From assembly GCA_016703155.1 (NCBI GenBank), contig JADJCP010000010.1, positions 1-64,000 on the forward strand: DNA of 64,000 nt, written 5' to 3'. Below the pieces are notes generated by a model, which had not been told where the DNA came from, did not search any database, and saw only the letters and a program-made list of their open reading frames with translations. The translations under genes and the position numbers were made by a program. This DNA is from Hydrogenophilales bacterium. GTDB lineage: Bacteria > Pseudomonadota > Gammaproteobacteria > Burkholderiales > Thiobacillaceae. The first letter of the stretch is position 1, and each line of letters begins with the position of its first letter. This document shows positions 34,068 to 42,597 of this stretch, piece after piece.

Positions 34068-35018
34068 TCAGGCGTGCCGTTCGGCCTCGTTGCGACGCAG
34101 CATCATGGCCTCGAACTGTGGGGCACAGATGACATCGAGCGCCAGCTTGAGCTTGCCGCCGGGCACGATCATCGTGCTGGGGCGGCTCATGCGCGCGCCC
34201 GGCAGGCGTTTCAGCAGCCGGGGGAAATTGTGCTGTAGCCGGTCGCGGAAGTGGATGACCAGGATCGATTCTTCGGGTGTCGGGATATCCCGGGCGACGA
34301 AGGGATTCGAGGTGTCGACGAGGGGGATGCGCTGGATGTTGATGTCGGTCAGGCCGAATTGCGGGACGATGTAATGCAGGTAGTCGTCCATGCGTCGCAG
34401 GATGGTCTCGACCGATTCCTGAGCCGAACAATAGCCCTTGTCGCAGTCGCGGTGGATCTTCTGTATCCATTCCAGGTTCACGGCCGGAGCGATACCGATG
34501 AGCATATCGACGTGCTGGGCGATGTCGATGCCTGTTTTGTCGACGCGGCGGTCGATTTCGGGCGGAAAATGCCGGGCATCGACCAGCCGGCGGGTCCAGG
34601 TGGACGCGACCACGCCGCCATGCTGGCCTTCGTAGAGCAGTAGGTCGCTACCCTTGGCCAAGGGCTTCCAGGGCGTGAATTCGCCAACCGGTACGCCGAG
34701 CGTTTGGGCGCGCGGGTCGTTATGGGCATAGTCGCGCAGCACGCCACTGCCGGTCTTGCCATAAGCCTTGAAAAAGGCCTCCAGCTCCGGGAAATGATTG
34801 CAATCCGGGCCAAACCAGGAGAGGTGCCGGTTGCTGGTGCGCGCTTCCTGAAGCAGCGCCGCGAACTGACGCTCGGTGTAGCGCCGGAAGCCGTCGCCGT
34901 GGACGATGGCCGGACGTATGCCGAGTCGCTTGAATATTTCCTTGAAGACATGGCGCACCGTGGACAAGCCCGCGCCGGCGGCGCCGGTGACGGCAACAAT
35001 CGGATGTTTGGCGGACAT
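34068..35018 (-). CDS. Divergent phosphoribulokinase-like protein, probably not a Calvin-cycle enzyme
   Basis: A 316-aa paralogue of the phosphoribulokinase at 11.4 kb. It keeps the P-loop GAAGAGLST (12-20), the base Asp42, NLEWIQKIHRD and VDTSNPFVARDIPTPEES. It has lost two sugar-phosphate ligands of the Rhodobacter enzyme: His45 is Arg and Arg49 is Glu (GDGFRRYTE). The signature after KIHRD is broken: CDKGYCSAQE is one residue short and lacks the Arg before GY. A ~23-residue insertion (around ARHFPPEIDRR) sits after YEGQHGGVV. I infer altered substrate. It sits between trxC and secB, interrupting a conserved cluster. Confidence 0.85.
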   Translation of the reverse strand: MSAKHPIVAVTGAAGAGLSTVRHVFKEIFKRLGIRPAIVHGDGFRRYTERQFAALLQEARTSNRHLSWFGPDCNHFPELEAFFKAYGKTGSGVLRDYAHNDPRAQTLGVPVGEFTPWKPLAKGSDLLLYEGQHGGVVASTWTRRLVDARHFPPEIDRRVDKTGIDIAQHVDMLIGIAPAVNLEWIQKIHRDCDKGYCSAQESVETILRRMDDYLHYIVPQFGLTDINIQRIPLVDTSNPFVARDIPTPEESILVIHFRDRLQHNFPRLLKRLPGARMSRPSTMIVPGGKLKLALDVICAPQFEAMMLRRNEAERHA

Positions 35019-35202
35019 GGGCCGACCCCCTCTTCAGCGATGTCTAATATAGCTATGTTAACGGAAAGCGGTCCCGGCTGTCCGAAATCGCCGCCCCGGC
35101 TGGTCCGGACGGCGCGGGTCGGTATCCTGGGCTGTACCTCCAGCTCGACCGCCCGGTTCGGGGGAAGATGGAAGAAAGATGTCGGCGTGCCGGTGTTGCG
35201 CG

Positions 35203-35625
35203 TCAGACGTGCTTGGCCAGCCACGCCTGCAACTGTTGTCCCGGCAGGGCGCCGGAGACCCGGTCAATTTCCTGGCCACCTTTGAACAGGGCCAGGGTGG
35301 GGATACTGCGTATGGCGTGGCGCGACGCCAGAGCCTGTTCCGCTTCGGTGTCGACCTTGGCGAAGCGCGCCCGGCCCGCGTACTGGCCGGCCATCTGGCT
35401 GAAGGTGGGCGCGAATTGTTTGCACGGGCCGCACCAAGGCGCCCAGAAATCGACCAGCACCGGCAGGCCGTCGCGACCGACGAAACGGTCGAAACTGGCG
35501 TTGTTCAGGTTGATCGGTGCCGCCGGAATGACTTCCGCGCCGCACTTGCCACATTTCGGCCGGTCACGCAGGCGTGCTTCGGGGACGCGATTGAGCGCGC
35601 CGCAGTGTGGGCAGACAAGTTCCAT
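35203..35625 (-). CDS. trxC: Thioredoxin 2 with zinc-binding N-terminus
   Basis: A 140-aa cytoplasmic thioredoxin of the TrxC type. Two CXXC pairs (CPHCG near residue 5 and CGKCG near 27) form a zinc site linked to oxidative stress responses; the active site is WAPWCGPCKQ, followed by the cis-proline segment SIPTLALFKGG. It lies between grxC (51 bp) and the divergent phosphoribulokinase gene (184 bp gap). In E. coli trxC is elsewhere, so its place in this cluster is unusual. Confidence 0.95.
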   Translation of the reverse strand: MELVCPHCGALNRVPEARLRDRPKCGKCGAEVIPAAPINLNNASFDRFVGRDGLPVLVDFWAPWCGPCKQFAPTFSQMAGQYAGRARFAKVDTEAEQALASRHAIRSIPTLALFKGGQEIDRVSGALPGQQLQAWLAKHV

Positions 35626-35676
35626 GCTGTTCTCCAGGCTGGCGATGCCTTGGAGATGGCGCCAGCCTGGAAAAAA

Positions 35677-35934
35677 TCAAGCGGCCAGCAGCGGTTCCAG
35701 GCCGCCCTCGGCGTCGAGCGCCGCGAGGTCGTCGAAGCCGCCGATATGGCGCTCGCCGATATAGATCTGCGGTACGGTACGGCGGTTGGTGATCTGCATC
35801 ATCTCCTCGCGCCGCACCGGGTCGAGGTCGACGCGAATCTTCTCGATGTCGGTGACGCCCTTCTTGGTGAGCAGTTTTTCGGCCATGACGCAGTAGGGGC
35901 AGACCGCGGTGCAATACATCTTTACGTGGGGCAT
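35677..35934 (-). CDS. grxC: Glutaredoxin 3
   Basis: An 85-aa dithiol glutaredoxin that uses glutathione to reduce protein disulfides. Active site CPYC lies in MYCTAVCPYCVMAEKLL; TVPQIYIGERHIGGFDDL holds the cis-proline and glutathione-binding TVP and GGFDD motifs. I start at ATG 35934 (MPHVKMYC), 10 nt after the rhodanese gene; an earlier in-frame start only adds shadow sequence. Confidence 0.96.
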   Translation of the reverse strand: MPHVKMYCTAVCPYCVMAEKLLTKKGVTDIEKIRVDLDPVRREEMMQITNRRTVPQIYIGERHIGGFDDLAALDAEGGLEPLLAA

Positions 35935-35944
35935 GACAGTCCTC

Positions 35945-36358
35945 TCACTTCTTTTCGCGCGGCAGATTGGCCTGTTCCCAGGCACCCATGCCGCCCGCCA
36001 GGTTGTAGACGTTCTCGAAACCGGCTTTCTTGAGGATGCCGCAGGCATGGCCGGAGCGGTTGCCGCTGCGGCAGACGGCAACGATGGGCTTGCCTTTGTG
36101 CTTCTCCAGTTCGCTCAGGCGCGTCTTCAGCTGGCCCATGGGCACGTGCTTGGCCTTGGCGATGTGGCCGTCGGCGAATTCCGAGTTTTCCCGGACATCG
36201 AGGATCAGCGCGTCTTCATGATTGAAGAGCATCACCGCCTCTTGCGGGCCGATCTGCTTGACTCCCGAGAGTCGGCCGAACAGGCCGCCGCCGAAGAGCA
36301 TGAAGCCGGACATGCCGGCCAGCAGGAACAACCAGACATTCTGTTGGACGAATTCCAT
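35945..36358 (-). CDS. yibN: Membrane-anchored rhodanese-like protein (YibN type)
   Basis: A 137-aa protein with one N-terminal membrane helix (NVWLFLLAGMSGFMLFGGGLF) and a rhodanese domain. The active loop is CRSGNRSGHAC, with the catalytic cysteine first. It may carry sulfur as a persulfide or serve another inner-membrane role; YibN in E. coli sits in the same yibN-grxC-secB-gpsA order. I start at ATG 36358 (MEFVQQNV). An upstream in-frame start at 36427 lacks support. Confidence 0.9.
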   Translation of the reverse strand: MEFVQQNVWLFLLAGMSGFMLFGGGLFGRLSGVKQIGPQEAVMLFNHEDALILDVRENSEFADGHIAKAKHVPMGQLKTRLSELEKHKGKPIVAVCRSGNRSGHACGILKKAGFENVYNLAGGMGAWEQANLPREKK

Positions 36359-36498
36359 CCTGTATCTCACAAACACGAAGCGAAGGGCGGCAAGTTTACC
36401 GCCCACGGCCTGAATTAGGAAACGCAAAGACGCTGCCGGGCGACGCCTCGAACCGGCGCTGGCGAAGCATGGCCGCGACTAGGCGTTATCATGGCGCG

Positions 36499-38097
36499 AT
36501 GCGTGCCGCAATTTACTATGTGCTGGCCTATGTGCTGCTCGATTGGGTGAGTTACCTGCATCCGGTCCTGCCACTCGCCGTCACCCCCTGGACCCCGGCG
36601 CCCGGTCTCGGTCTGGCCTTTTTGCTTCTGGCCGGGTTGCGCCAGTGGCCCTGGCTGTTGATTGCCGCCCTGAGCGCGGAACTCTTGCTGCGTGACGTGC
36701 CGCTCACCCTGCCCTGGGTGGTGGCGGCCAGCTCCATCCTCGCGCTCACCTACGCCGGCCTGGCCTGGGCTCTGGGGCAGTGGGTCAGGATCGACATACG
36801 CCTGCGATCCTTGCGCGATCTGACCTGGCTGATTGGGGGCAGTCTCAGCGCGGCCTTGCTGGCGGGCCTGGCGTACGTTGGTCTGTATACCGTCGCGGGC
36901 GTCACGGCGGCGGGTGATTTTCCGACGAATGTCCTTCGCTTCTGGGTCGGCAATAGCGTCGGCCTGCTGGTGACCGTTCCCCTGCTGCTGGTCTGGGCGG
37001 GACGTTACCCGGCCCGGCTGGCGCCGAGCCGCGAGGTCTGGCTCCAGGCGGGCAGCCTGATGCTGAGCCTGTGGGTCATTTTCGGCATTCCCTTCACCGA
37101 GGAATTCAAGTTCTTCTATCTGCTCTACCTGCCCATGGTCTGGATCGCCACCCGGCATGGCATCGTCGGCGTGACCCTGGCCCTGGCGGCGACCCAGCTC
37201 GGCCTGATCGGCGCGCTGCAATGGGGCGGGCATCACGACACGACGGTACTGGAATTCCAGTTGTTGATGCTGGGCCTGAGTGTCACCGGCCTGTTCCTGG
37301 GGATGACGGTAACGGTGCGGCAGCTTGCCGAAGAACGGCTGCACCGCCGCGAGGCGGAATTGAATCAGGCGTTGCGCCTGGCCGCCGCCGGCGAGATGGC
37401 GCAGGCCCTGGCGCATGAACTGAACCAGCCCCTGTCGGCCCTGGCGAATTATTCGCGCGCCAGCCGGGCCATGCTGGCGGCCCCCGAACATGGCGTCCTG
37501 CTGGCCGAAACCCTGGAGAAGATCGAACGGGAATCGACCCGCGCCGGGCAAGTGGTGCGTCGCTTGCGCGAATTCTTCCGGGGCGGCGGCCTGCGCCTGG
37601 AACGCGTCGGCGTCGCCGCCCTGGTCGAGGAGGGTATCTCACCGGCGCGCCGGCGTGCCGAGCGGCTTGGCGCGGACATCCGCATTGTCCTCGACGAGGC
37701 CTTGCCGGAATTGCGCGCCGACCGTGTGCAGATCGGCATGGTGCTGCACAACCTGGTCGCCAATGCCCTCGACGCCATCGGCACTGAGCCGGAGACGGCG
37801 CGCCGCGTCGACATCGTCGTCTGGCGCCAGGACGGCGGGCTGGTGCGCTTTTGCGTCAGCGACAGCGGGCCGGGCATCGCGGCGGAGATGCGCGCACGGC
37901 TGTTCGAATCGTTCGCCACCAGCAAGCCGGAGGGCATGGGGCTCGGGCTGAGCATCAGCCGCACCCTGGTTGAGGCCCATGGTGGCGCACTTTGGTTGGA
38001 GGCTACGCAGCCGACCCAATTCTGCTTTAACCTACCGGTCGACACAGATTCCGGCACTGCTGCGGCCGATTCAGCCGCGAGCCAACCCCAGCCATGA
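36499..38097 (+). CDS. MASE1-type sensor histidine kinase
   Basis: A 532-aa membrane kinase. About eight helices (residues 1-275) form a MASE1-like sensor with the recurring WVGNSVGLLVTVPLLL segment. The kinase core has the H box ALAHELNQPLSALANYSRA, the N box LVANALDAIG, and G boxes DSGPGIAAEM and GMGLGLSISRTL. The H-box type is that of FixL/DctB/TodS-like kinases. Its last codons overlap the response regulator gene, so the two are a pair. The signal is unknown. ATG 36469 is an alternative start ten codons upstream; neither has a clear ribosome site. Confidence 0.9.
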   Translation: MRAAIYYVLAYVLLDWVSYLHPVLPLAVTPWTPAPGLGLAFLLLAGLRQWPWLLIAALSAELLLRDVPLTLPWVVAASSILALTYAGLAWALGQWVRIDIRLRSLRDLTWLIGGSLSAALLAGLAYVGLYTVAGVTAAGDFPTNVLRFWVGNSVGLLVTVPLLLVWAGRYPARLAPSREVWLQAGSLMLSLWVIFGIPFTEEFKFFYLLYLPMVWIATRHGIVGVTLALAATQLGLIGALQWGGHHDTTVLEFQLLMLGLSVTGLFLGMTVTVRQLAEERLHRREAELNQALRLAAAGEMAQALAHELNQPLSALANYSRASRAMLAAPEHGVLLAETLEKIERESTRAGQVVRRLREFFRGGGLRLERVGVAALVEEGISPARRRAERLGADIRIVLDEALPELRADRVQIGMVLHNLVANALDAIGTEPETARRVDIVVWRQDGGLVRFCVSDSGPGIAAEMRARLFESFATSKPEGMGLGLSISRTLVEAHGGALWLEATQPTQFCFNLPVDTDSGTAAADSAASQPQP

Positions 38098-38714
38098 CCG
38101 ATCCGCAGATCTACATCGTCGACGATGACGACGCCGTACGCGACTCGCTGGCCTTGCTGCTCACCTTTCGCGGCTGGCGCACGCACACCTACCCGAGCGC
38201 CGAGGCGTTTCTCGACGACTGGCGTGAGCAGTGGCGCGGCTGCCTTCTCCTCGACCTGCGTATGGGCGGCATGGATGGCCTGGCATTGCAGGCGGTGTTG
38301 AGTGCGCGCGGCAATCGTATGCCCATCGTCTTTCTCACCGGCCATGGTGATGTCGCCCAGGCCCGACTGGCGCTCAAGGCCGGTGCTGTCGATTTCCTGG
38401 AAAAGCCCTATAGCGAAGAAGCCCTGCTCGCCGCCCTCGGTGAAGCCCTGGCGCGCGATGCCCGGCAGCACATCCACCAGACCCGCAGCGCCGAGATCGA
38501 GGGCCGCTTGGCGCGCCTCACCGAGCGCGAACGCCAGGTCATGGATCTGGTCGTCGACGGCAAGCCGAACCGCGAGATCGCCGCGCTGCTCGACATCAGC
38601 CCGCGTACCGTCGAGGTCTTCAAGGCGCGCATGATGGAGAAAATGCAGGCGCGCAGCCTGCCGGAATTGGTCCGTCTGGTGCTGGCCGGCGCGCCTCCGG
38701 ACGAGACGCCATGA
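38094..38714 (+). CDS. FixJ/NarL-type response regulator
   Basis: A 206-aa transcription regulator. The receiver domain has the acidic pocket VDDDDAV, the phospho-Asp in LLLDLRMGGMDG, and the conserved Thr and Lys in FLTGHGD and FLEKPYSEE. The C-terminal LuxR-type helix-turn-helix is LTERERQVMDLVVDGKPNREIAALLDISPRTVEVFKAR in region. It is translated with the kinase (ATG overlaps its stop). Targets are not apparent; the diguanylate cyclase follows after 192 bp. Confidence 0.94.
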   Translation: MTDPQIYIVDDDDAVRDSLALLLTFRGWRTHTYPSAEAFLDDWREQWRGCLLLDLRMGGMDGLALQAVLSARGNRMPIVFLTGHGDVAQARLALKAGAVDFLEKPYSEEALLAALGEALARDARQHIHQTRSAEIEGRLARLTERERQVMDLVVDGKPNREIAALLDISPRTVEVFKARMMEKMQARSLPELVRLVLAGAPPDETP

Positions 38715-38906
38715 AACGCAGCATGCGCTATCGCGATTACCTCGGTCAGGTGTGCATGCGCCAATGGCGCACAGCTACATTGATGTGGCGCGGTACGACC
38801 AGAGGATTGAGTGTGTTCAATGCGTCTCTTCGCCTCTCTCCATGGTCACGGTGCCTGCCCTCGATGCACCACGAACATACCTGTATCGCGGCGTCTGGGC
38901 TAAGCC

Positions 38907-39764
38907 ATGCAACTCCTTGACATGTTTACCGGTCGTGCTGGACTGATCGCCGCTTGGGCGCTGACCGCGCTGCTCATTGTCTTCCTGGGCCTCGCTCGCG
39001 TCGGAACAGACGCCCAATTCGCGTTCGCAAGCGCGGCGATCATCCCGATCTTTCTGGTCACGTGGGCGGGGGGATTCCGGCATGGCTTTCTTGCTTCGGC
39101 CTTTGCGGTGGCCATGTGGGTGGTCAGCGATGTCTGGGTAGCCTGGGACGCCGATCATGCATGGATACAGGGGGTCAACGGAATGACGCGCCTGGCCACT
39201 TACAGCTTCGTGGCATGGCTGACCGCGCGCATTCGCGCTATGCATGCCCGCGAACTCGAACTCTCGCGTCTCGACCCTCTCACGGGCTTGCGCAACCGGC
39301 GCGCCTTCATGGAACTCGGCGAGATGGAGGTCGCCCGAGCGGCTCGCTACGCTCAGCCGTTGGCCCTGGCCTACCTCGATTTGGATAATTTCAAGCAACT
39401 CAACGACCGTTTCGGACACGCGGCCGGCGATGCCGCGCTCGTCGCCGTGGGGAGGGCACTCGACGCGACGATGCGCGGTTCCGATGCCGTCGCCCGTCTC
39501 GGCGGCGACGAATTCGCCGTAATCTTGCAGGGCATCGACCGAAGCAAAGCCGATCAAGCCGGCGAGCGCATTGCCGGCGCCGTGGCGAATGCGCTCACCA
39601 GCCACCGACCAGTCACGGCGAGCATGGGCATCGCCGTGTTTGAGCAGCCGCCGGGCGATTTTCAGACGATGCTCAAGGCTGCCGACGCCTTGATGTATGA
39701 GGTCAAACAAACTGGCAAGGGGCGTGTATTGATACGCACGGCACACTCCCAGAACGATACCTAG
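38907..39764 (+). CDS. Membrane diguanylate cyclase
   Basis: A 285-aa protein that makes c-di-GMP. Three or four N-terminal helices (residues 10-105) anchor it; the GGDEF domain begins at SRLDPLTGLRNRRAF and has the intact active site RLGGDEFAVIL. Five residues before it is RGSD, which fits the RXXD inhibitory site for product feedback. It fits with the riboswitch operon at 19.3 kb in one c-di-GMP network, though physical linkage is absent. The 192 bp before it hold only non-conserved short frames. Confidence 0.93.
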   Translation: MQLLDMFTGRAGLIAAWALTALLIVFLGLARVGTDAQFAFASAAIIPIFLVTWAGGFRHGFLASAFAVAMWVVSDVWVAWDADHAWIQGVNGMTRLATYSFVAWLTARIRAMHARELELSRLDPLTGLRNRRAFMELGEMEVARAARYAQPLALAYLDLDNFKQLNDRFGHAAGDAALVAVGRALDATMRGSDAVARLGGDEFAVILQGIDRSKADQAGERIAGAVANALTSHRPVTASMGIAVFEQPPGDFQTMLKAADALMYEVKQTGKGRVLIRTAHSQNDT

Positions 39765-39778
39765 AAGGCAAACAAGAT

Positions 39779-40951
39779 ATGATTTATTCCGCGATCCTGA
39801 TCGCTGCGCTGACCTTGCTGTTGTCATTCATTATCGAGAGGCTTAGCGGCGCGCTTCGTTTTCCGGCCGTTGCCGCCTTGATCATCGCCGGGATCGTCGG
39901 TAATCCCTTATTGGCTTCCTTGGGCATCACCTTGTTCGGACTCGATCAAGTGGTGCCGGTCATCGGCACACTCGGACTCGTCTTGATCGTCCTGGATGGC
40001 GCCCTGGATATCAAGCTGACCCGACCCGCCTTGCGGGCTGCCTCCATGGCCTTCGCCAGTGCACTGGCGGGTTTCGTGGCGTGCCTGCTCTTCTTCGCCT
40101 CCTTGGCGATGGCCCTGCTCGATCTGGATGGGTTTCAGGCCTGCCTGCTCGCCGTACCCTTCGCCGTGATCAGCAGCGCCGTGGCCATTCCCAGCAGCCA
40201 GGGGCTGGATGCCAAGACGCGCGAGTTCGTGGTCTACGAAAGCTCGTTATCGGACATTGTCGGCGTCCTGGTGTTCTTCGCACTCGCGAGTTCCGATGGC
40301 AGCCTCGTCGACATTACCCGACAACTCGCCGGCGGCGGTGCGATCTCACTGATTCTCTCAGTGTGTTGCGCGTTGGCGCTGGCCTACGCCTTGATGAGCA
40401 TCGAAGGTCAGGTGCGCCACTTGCCCGCATTGGCAGCCCTATTTGCCTTGTACGCCATCGGCAAGATCTACCATTTTTCCCCTTTGCTGATGGTGCTGCT
40501 CTTCGGATTGGCCATGAACAACCCGGGCTGGATGACGCGCCTGCCGTTCCGTCGTGAGGGCATATCGAGCGAATACCCCGCAACCCTGGACTCGTTCAAA
40601 TCCTTGGCGACTGAATTGACATTCGCGGTACGCGGATTCTTTTTCATCCTGCTCGGCTATTGGACGGATTTGGCGGCACTCGCCAACCCATATGCCTGGT
40701 TAGCCGCCATTGTGATATTGACGATTATTTACACAAGCCGCTACTCATTGCTACGGGTAATGAAAATGGAGTCACGCGATATGTTGCTCTGGGTCGCGCC
40801 GAGAGGTCTGATTACAGTTCTATTATTCATTAACGCCCGGCAACTAATTCATGTACCTGATTACCTTAATGGTGCCGTATTGATTGTGGTAATCGCATCC
40901 GCGCTGATGGTGATGCTATCCAGGCCTGCCACGGCGCAGCAAGGCACCTGA
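39779..40951 (+). CDS. Cation/proton antiporter (CPA family)
   Basis: A 390-aa membrane protein of about twelve helices resembling NhaP/Kef-type Na+(K+)/H+ exchangers. It has LRFPAVAALIIAGIVGNP near the start, GLVLIVLDGALDIKLTRPAL and the mid-membrane AVISSAVAIPSSQGLD, with PRGLITVLLFINARQ at the end. It starts 14 bp after the diguanylate cyclase gene. No TrkA-N regulatory domain is present. The exact cation cannot be told from sequence. Confidence 0.85.
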   Translation: MIYSAILIAALTLLLSFIIERLSGALRFPAVAALIIAGIVGNPLLASLGITLFGLDQVVPVIGTLGLVLIVLDGALDIKLTRPALRAASMAFASALAGFVACLLFFASLAMALLDLDGFQACLLAVPFAVISSAVAIPSSQGLDAKTREFVVYESSLSDIVGVLVFFALASSDGSLVDITRQLAGGGAISLILSVCCALALAYALMSIEGQVRHLPALAALFALYAIGKIYHFSPLLMVLLFGLAMNNPGWMTRLPFRREGISSEYPATLDSFKSLATELTFAVRGFFFILLGYWTDLAALANPYAWLAAIVILTIIYTSRYSLLRVMKMESRDMLLWVAPRGLITVLLFINARQLIHVPDYLNGAVLIVVIASALMVMLSRPATAQQGT

Positions 40952-40993
40952 CTTAACTGCCGCTGCGCATCGTTAGGGATGCGCTTAGTTTAT

Positions 40994-41063
40994 TCGTCAC
41001 CCCGGCGTAGGCCGGGGTTCAGTCCCTTGATTCAACGGATTCCGGCGTTCGCTGGAATGACGA
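40994..41063. repeat. Palindromic intergenic repeat (MITE-like)
   Basis: Ends TCGTCACCCCGGC and CTGGAATGACGA are approximate inverted repeats, and two inner hairpins (CCCCGGCGTAGGCCGGGG and TTCCGGCGTTCGCTGGAA) lie between them. It matches the widespread GTCATTCC(C/G)GC-type elements of proteobacterial chromosomes. It separates the antiporter gene from the MarR promoter and may also end transcription. Confidence 0.8.
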
Positions 41064-41086
41064 AAAGCGAATAAATCAGCGCTTCC

Positions 41087-41114
41087 TTGGTAGTCGACTT
41101 AATCCGGCTATAAT
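41087..41114 (+). promoter_or_regulatory. Sigma-70-like promoter of the marR-type gene
   Basis: TTGGTA (41087-41092) and a perfect TATAAT (41109-41114) are 16 nt apart, 62 bp before the gene at 41176. The region is clearly richer in A+T than its surroundings. Confidence 0.6.
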
Positions 41115-41128
41115 CCAGCCGACCGAGT

Positions 41129-41157
41129 ATTGTCAATACGAGAATCCCGTACGGGAT
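41129..41157. promoter_or_regulatory. Candidate operators: two palindromes downstream of the promoter
   Basis: TATTGTCAATA (41129-41139) is a perfect palindrome around one base, and ATCCCGTACGGGAT (41144-41157) is a perfect 14-bp palindrome. Both lie between the -10 box and the marR-type gene, where MarR proteins commonly repress their own operons. The second could also form an RNA hairpin. Confidence 0.5.
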
Positions 41158-41175
41158 GCCACAAATGCGCGCCGC

Positions 41176-41748
41176 ATGAGCTATCAATATAATTGCGGCA
41201 TGAATACAAAAAGCGCAGCCGGGCAGGCAATATCATTTCTTGATCCCACAATGGATGCCGACGTTGCCTGGGCTAAAAGACAAGAAACGATTCGCGGTGT
41301 ATTGAAATTGTTTCGTGTAATCGTTGCCGGGGCACGGCAGCATGCCGAGGCCATTCAACGCGATTTCGGGATTACCGCAGCCCAGTATTGGATACTCTCC
41401 GAATTGGCGCGTGCCCCGGGTTCGCGGCCGCTCGACGTCGCTAAGGCGATTGCCATGCATGTCTCGTCGGCGCACGCCGCACTTGATGAGTTGCAACGCC
41501 TAGACTTGATCGCCGTAAGCTCGGCGGGCGACACCCCAAAATCTACCCGCTGGGCCATTACGGAACGGGGGCGGTATTTACTCGGGGTATCGGATTTACC
41601 TGCCCGGGGCAGCGTCTGCGCCGCCCTGGATGAAATGGACGACTGCTCGATTGTGGCATTGGCCGAGGACTTGCAGACCTTGGTCGGCGCCATGCGTTTC
41701 AAGGACGGCGCCGCTGCCCTGACGCCGTTGTCGGACCTGCTCGGCTAG
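41176..41748 (+). CDS. MarR-family transcriptional regulator
   Basis: A 190-aa winged-helix regulator. The region FGITAAQYWILSELARAPGSRPLDVAKAIAMH holds helices 2-4 of the MarR fold, followed by LDELQRLDLIAV and the wing (STRWAITERGRYLL). An N-terminal tail of about 30 residues is non-conserved; MNTKSAAG at 41200 is an alternative start. It is the first gene before a block of membrane and ion-transport genes, which it may control. The palindromes upstream are candidate sites. Its ligand is unknown. Confidence 0.82.
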   Translation: MSYQYNCGMNTKSAAGQAISFLDPTMDADVAWAKRQETIRGVLKLFRVIVAGARQHAEAIQRDFGITAAQYWILSELARAPGSRPLDVAKAIAMHVSSAHAALDELQRLDLIAVSSAGDTPKSTRWAITERGRYLLGVSDLPARGSVCAALDEMDDCSIVALAEDLQTLVGAMRFKDGAAALTPLSDLLG

Positions 41749-41784
41749 CACTCTGCGACGGCAGGCATAACTAAAGGAGTCGAT

Positions 41785-42450
41785 ATGAACCAACAACTCG
41801 ATCTATTCGTGACCACTCTGCAGGCGTTCTTTGCCGAGATCGCCATCTTCTTCCCAAAATTGATGGCCGCCCTGCTGCTGCTGCTCATGGGCTGGATCCT
41901 GGCGCGCGTCGCGCGTGCCGGCGTCGAAAGGCTCTTGGACATGCCACAATTCCGCAGCCTGGCGGAACGCTCTGGCCTGGAGGCGTTGGCGAAATCAGGC
42001 GGCATGCCTATCTCCTTGGCTACGGTCATCAGCGAAATCGTCTATTGGCTGGTTTTGCTGGTCATGGCGGTGTCTATCACCAACAGTTTGGGCTTGCCCG
42101 CCCTCGCCAGCCTGCTCAACCGCGCTGTGATGTACTTGCCTAACGCTCTCGTGGCCATCGTTATCCTCGTCCTCGGCACCCTCTTGGCGCGTTTGGTAAA
42201 CCGGCTCGTGTTCGCATGGCTGAGTGGCATGAAAATACCCAATGCCCTGAACGTCAGCACAATCAGCGAGTACGCGATTCAGGTTTTCGCTTTCTTCCTG
42301 GCCCTGGAACAGCTTGCCATTGGCACGCAGTTGCTTACTGCGGCTTTCTCGATCGCCTTCGGGGGTTTGGTGTTCGCGCTGGCCCTGGCCTTCGGCCTCG
42401 GCGGCAAGAACTGGGCAGCCGCCAAGATCGAAGCGTGGGACAAGAAATAG
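41785..42450 (+). CDS. Membrane protein with MscS-associated TM-helix repeats
   Basis: A 221-aa protein with about five membrane helices. It has the conserved TM-helix repeat seen in small mechanosensitive-channel relatives: LLLMGWILARVARAGVERLL and LVLGTLLARLVNRLVFAWL, ending FGLGGKNWAAAKIE. It lacks the MscS beta domain, so it may be a helper or a pore-only variant. AAGGAG precedes the ATG. It follows the MarR gene by 36 bp and precedes a LapA-like gene and a true MscS-type gene. Confidence 0.8.
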   Translation: MNQQLDLFVTTLQAFFAEIAIFFPKLMAALLLLLMGWILARVARAGVERLLDMPQFRSLAERSGLEALAKSGGMPISLATVISEIVYWLVLLVMAVSITNSLGLPALASLLNRAVMYLPNALVAIVILVLGTLLARLVNRLVFAWLSGMKIPNALNVSTISEYAIQVFAFFLALEQLAIGTQLLTAAFSIAFGGLVFALALAFGLGGKNWAAAKIEAWDKK

Positions 42451-42597
42451 CGCGCCGGGATTGCCGACTCGGGGTACCCTGAAGCCCTGAGGAACCGCCG
42501 CCGTAGATCCAGGCACCCTGCCGGAGTTCGGCGTCACCGAAAAGCGCCGGCAGGCGTGATGACGGCCAATCCGGCCGCAAGAAAAGGAAGGTCCCCG

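Noticed and set aside
38711..38920. Small open frame between the response regulator and diguanylate cyclase genes
   Set aside because: Composition is odd and no ribosome site or family match is seen; it overlaps the regulator end.
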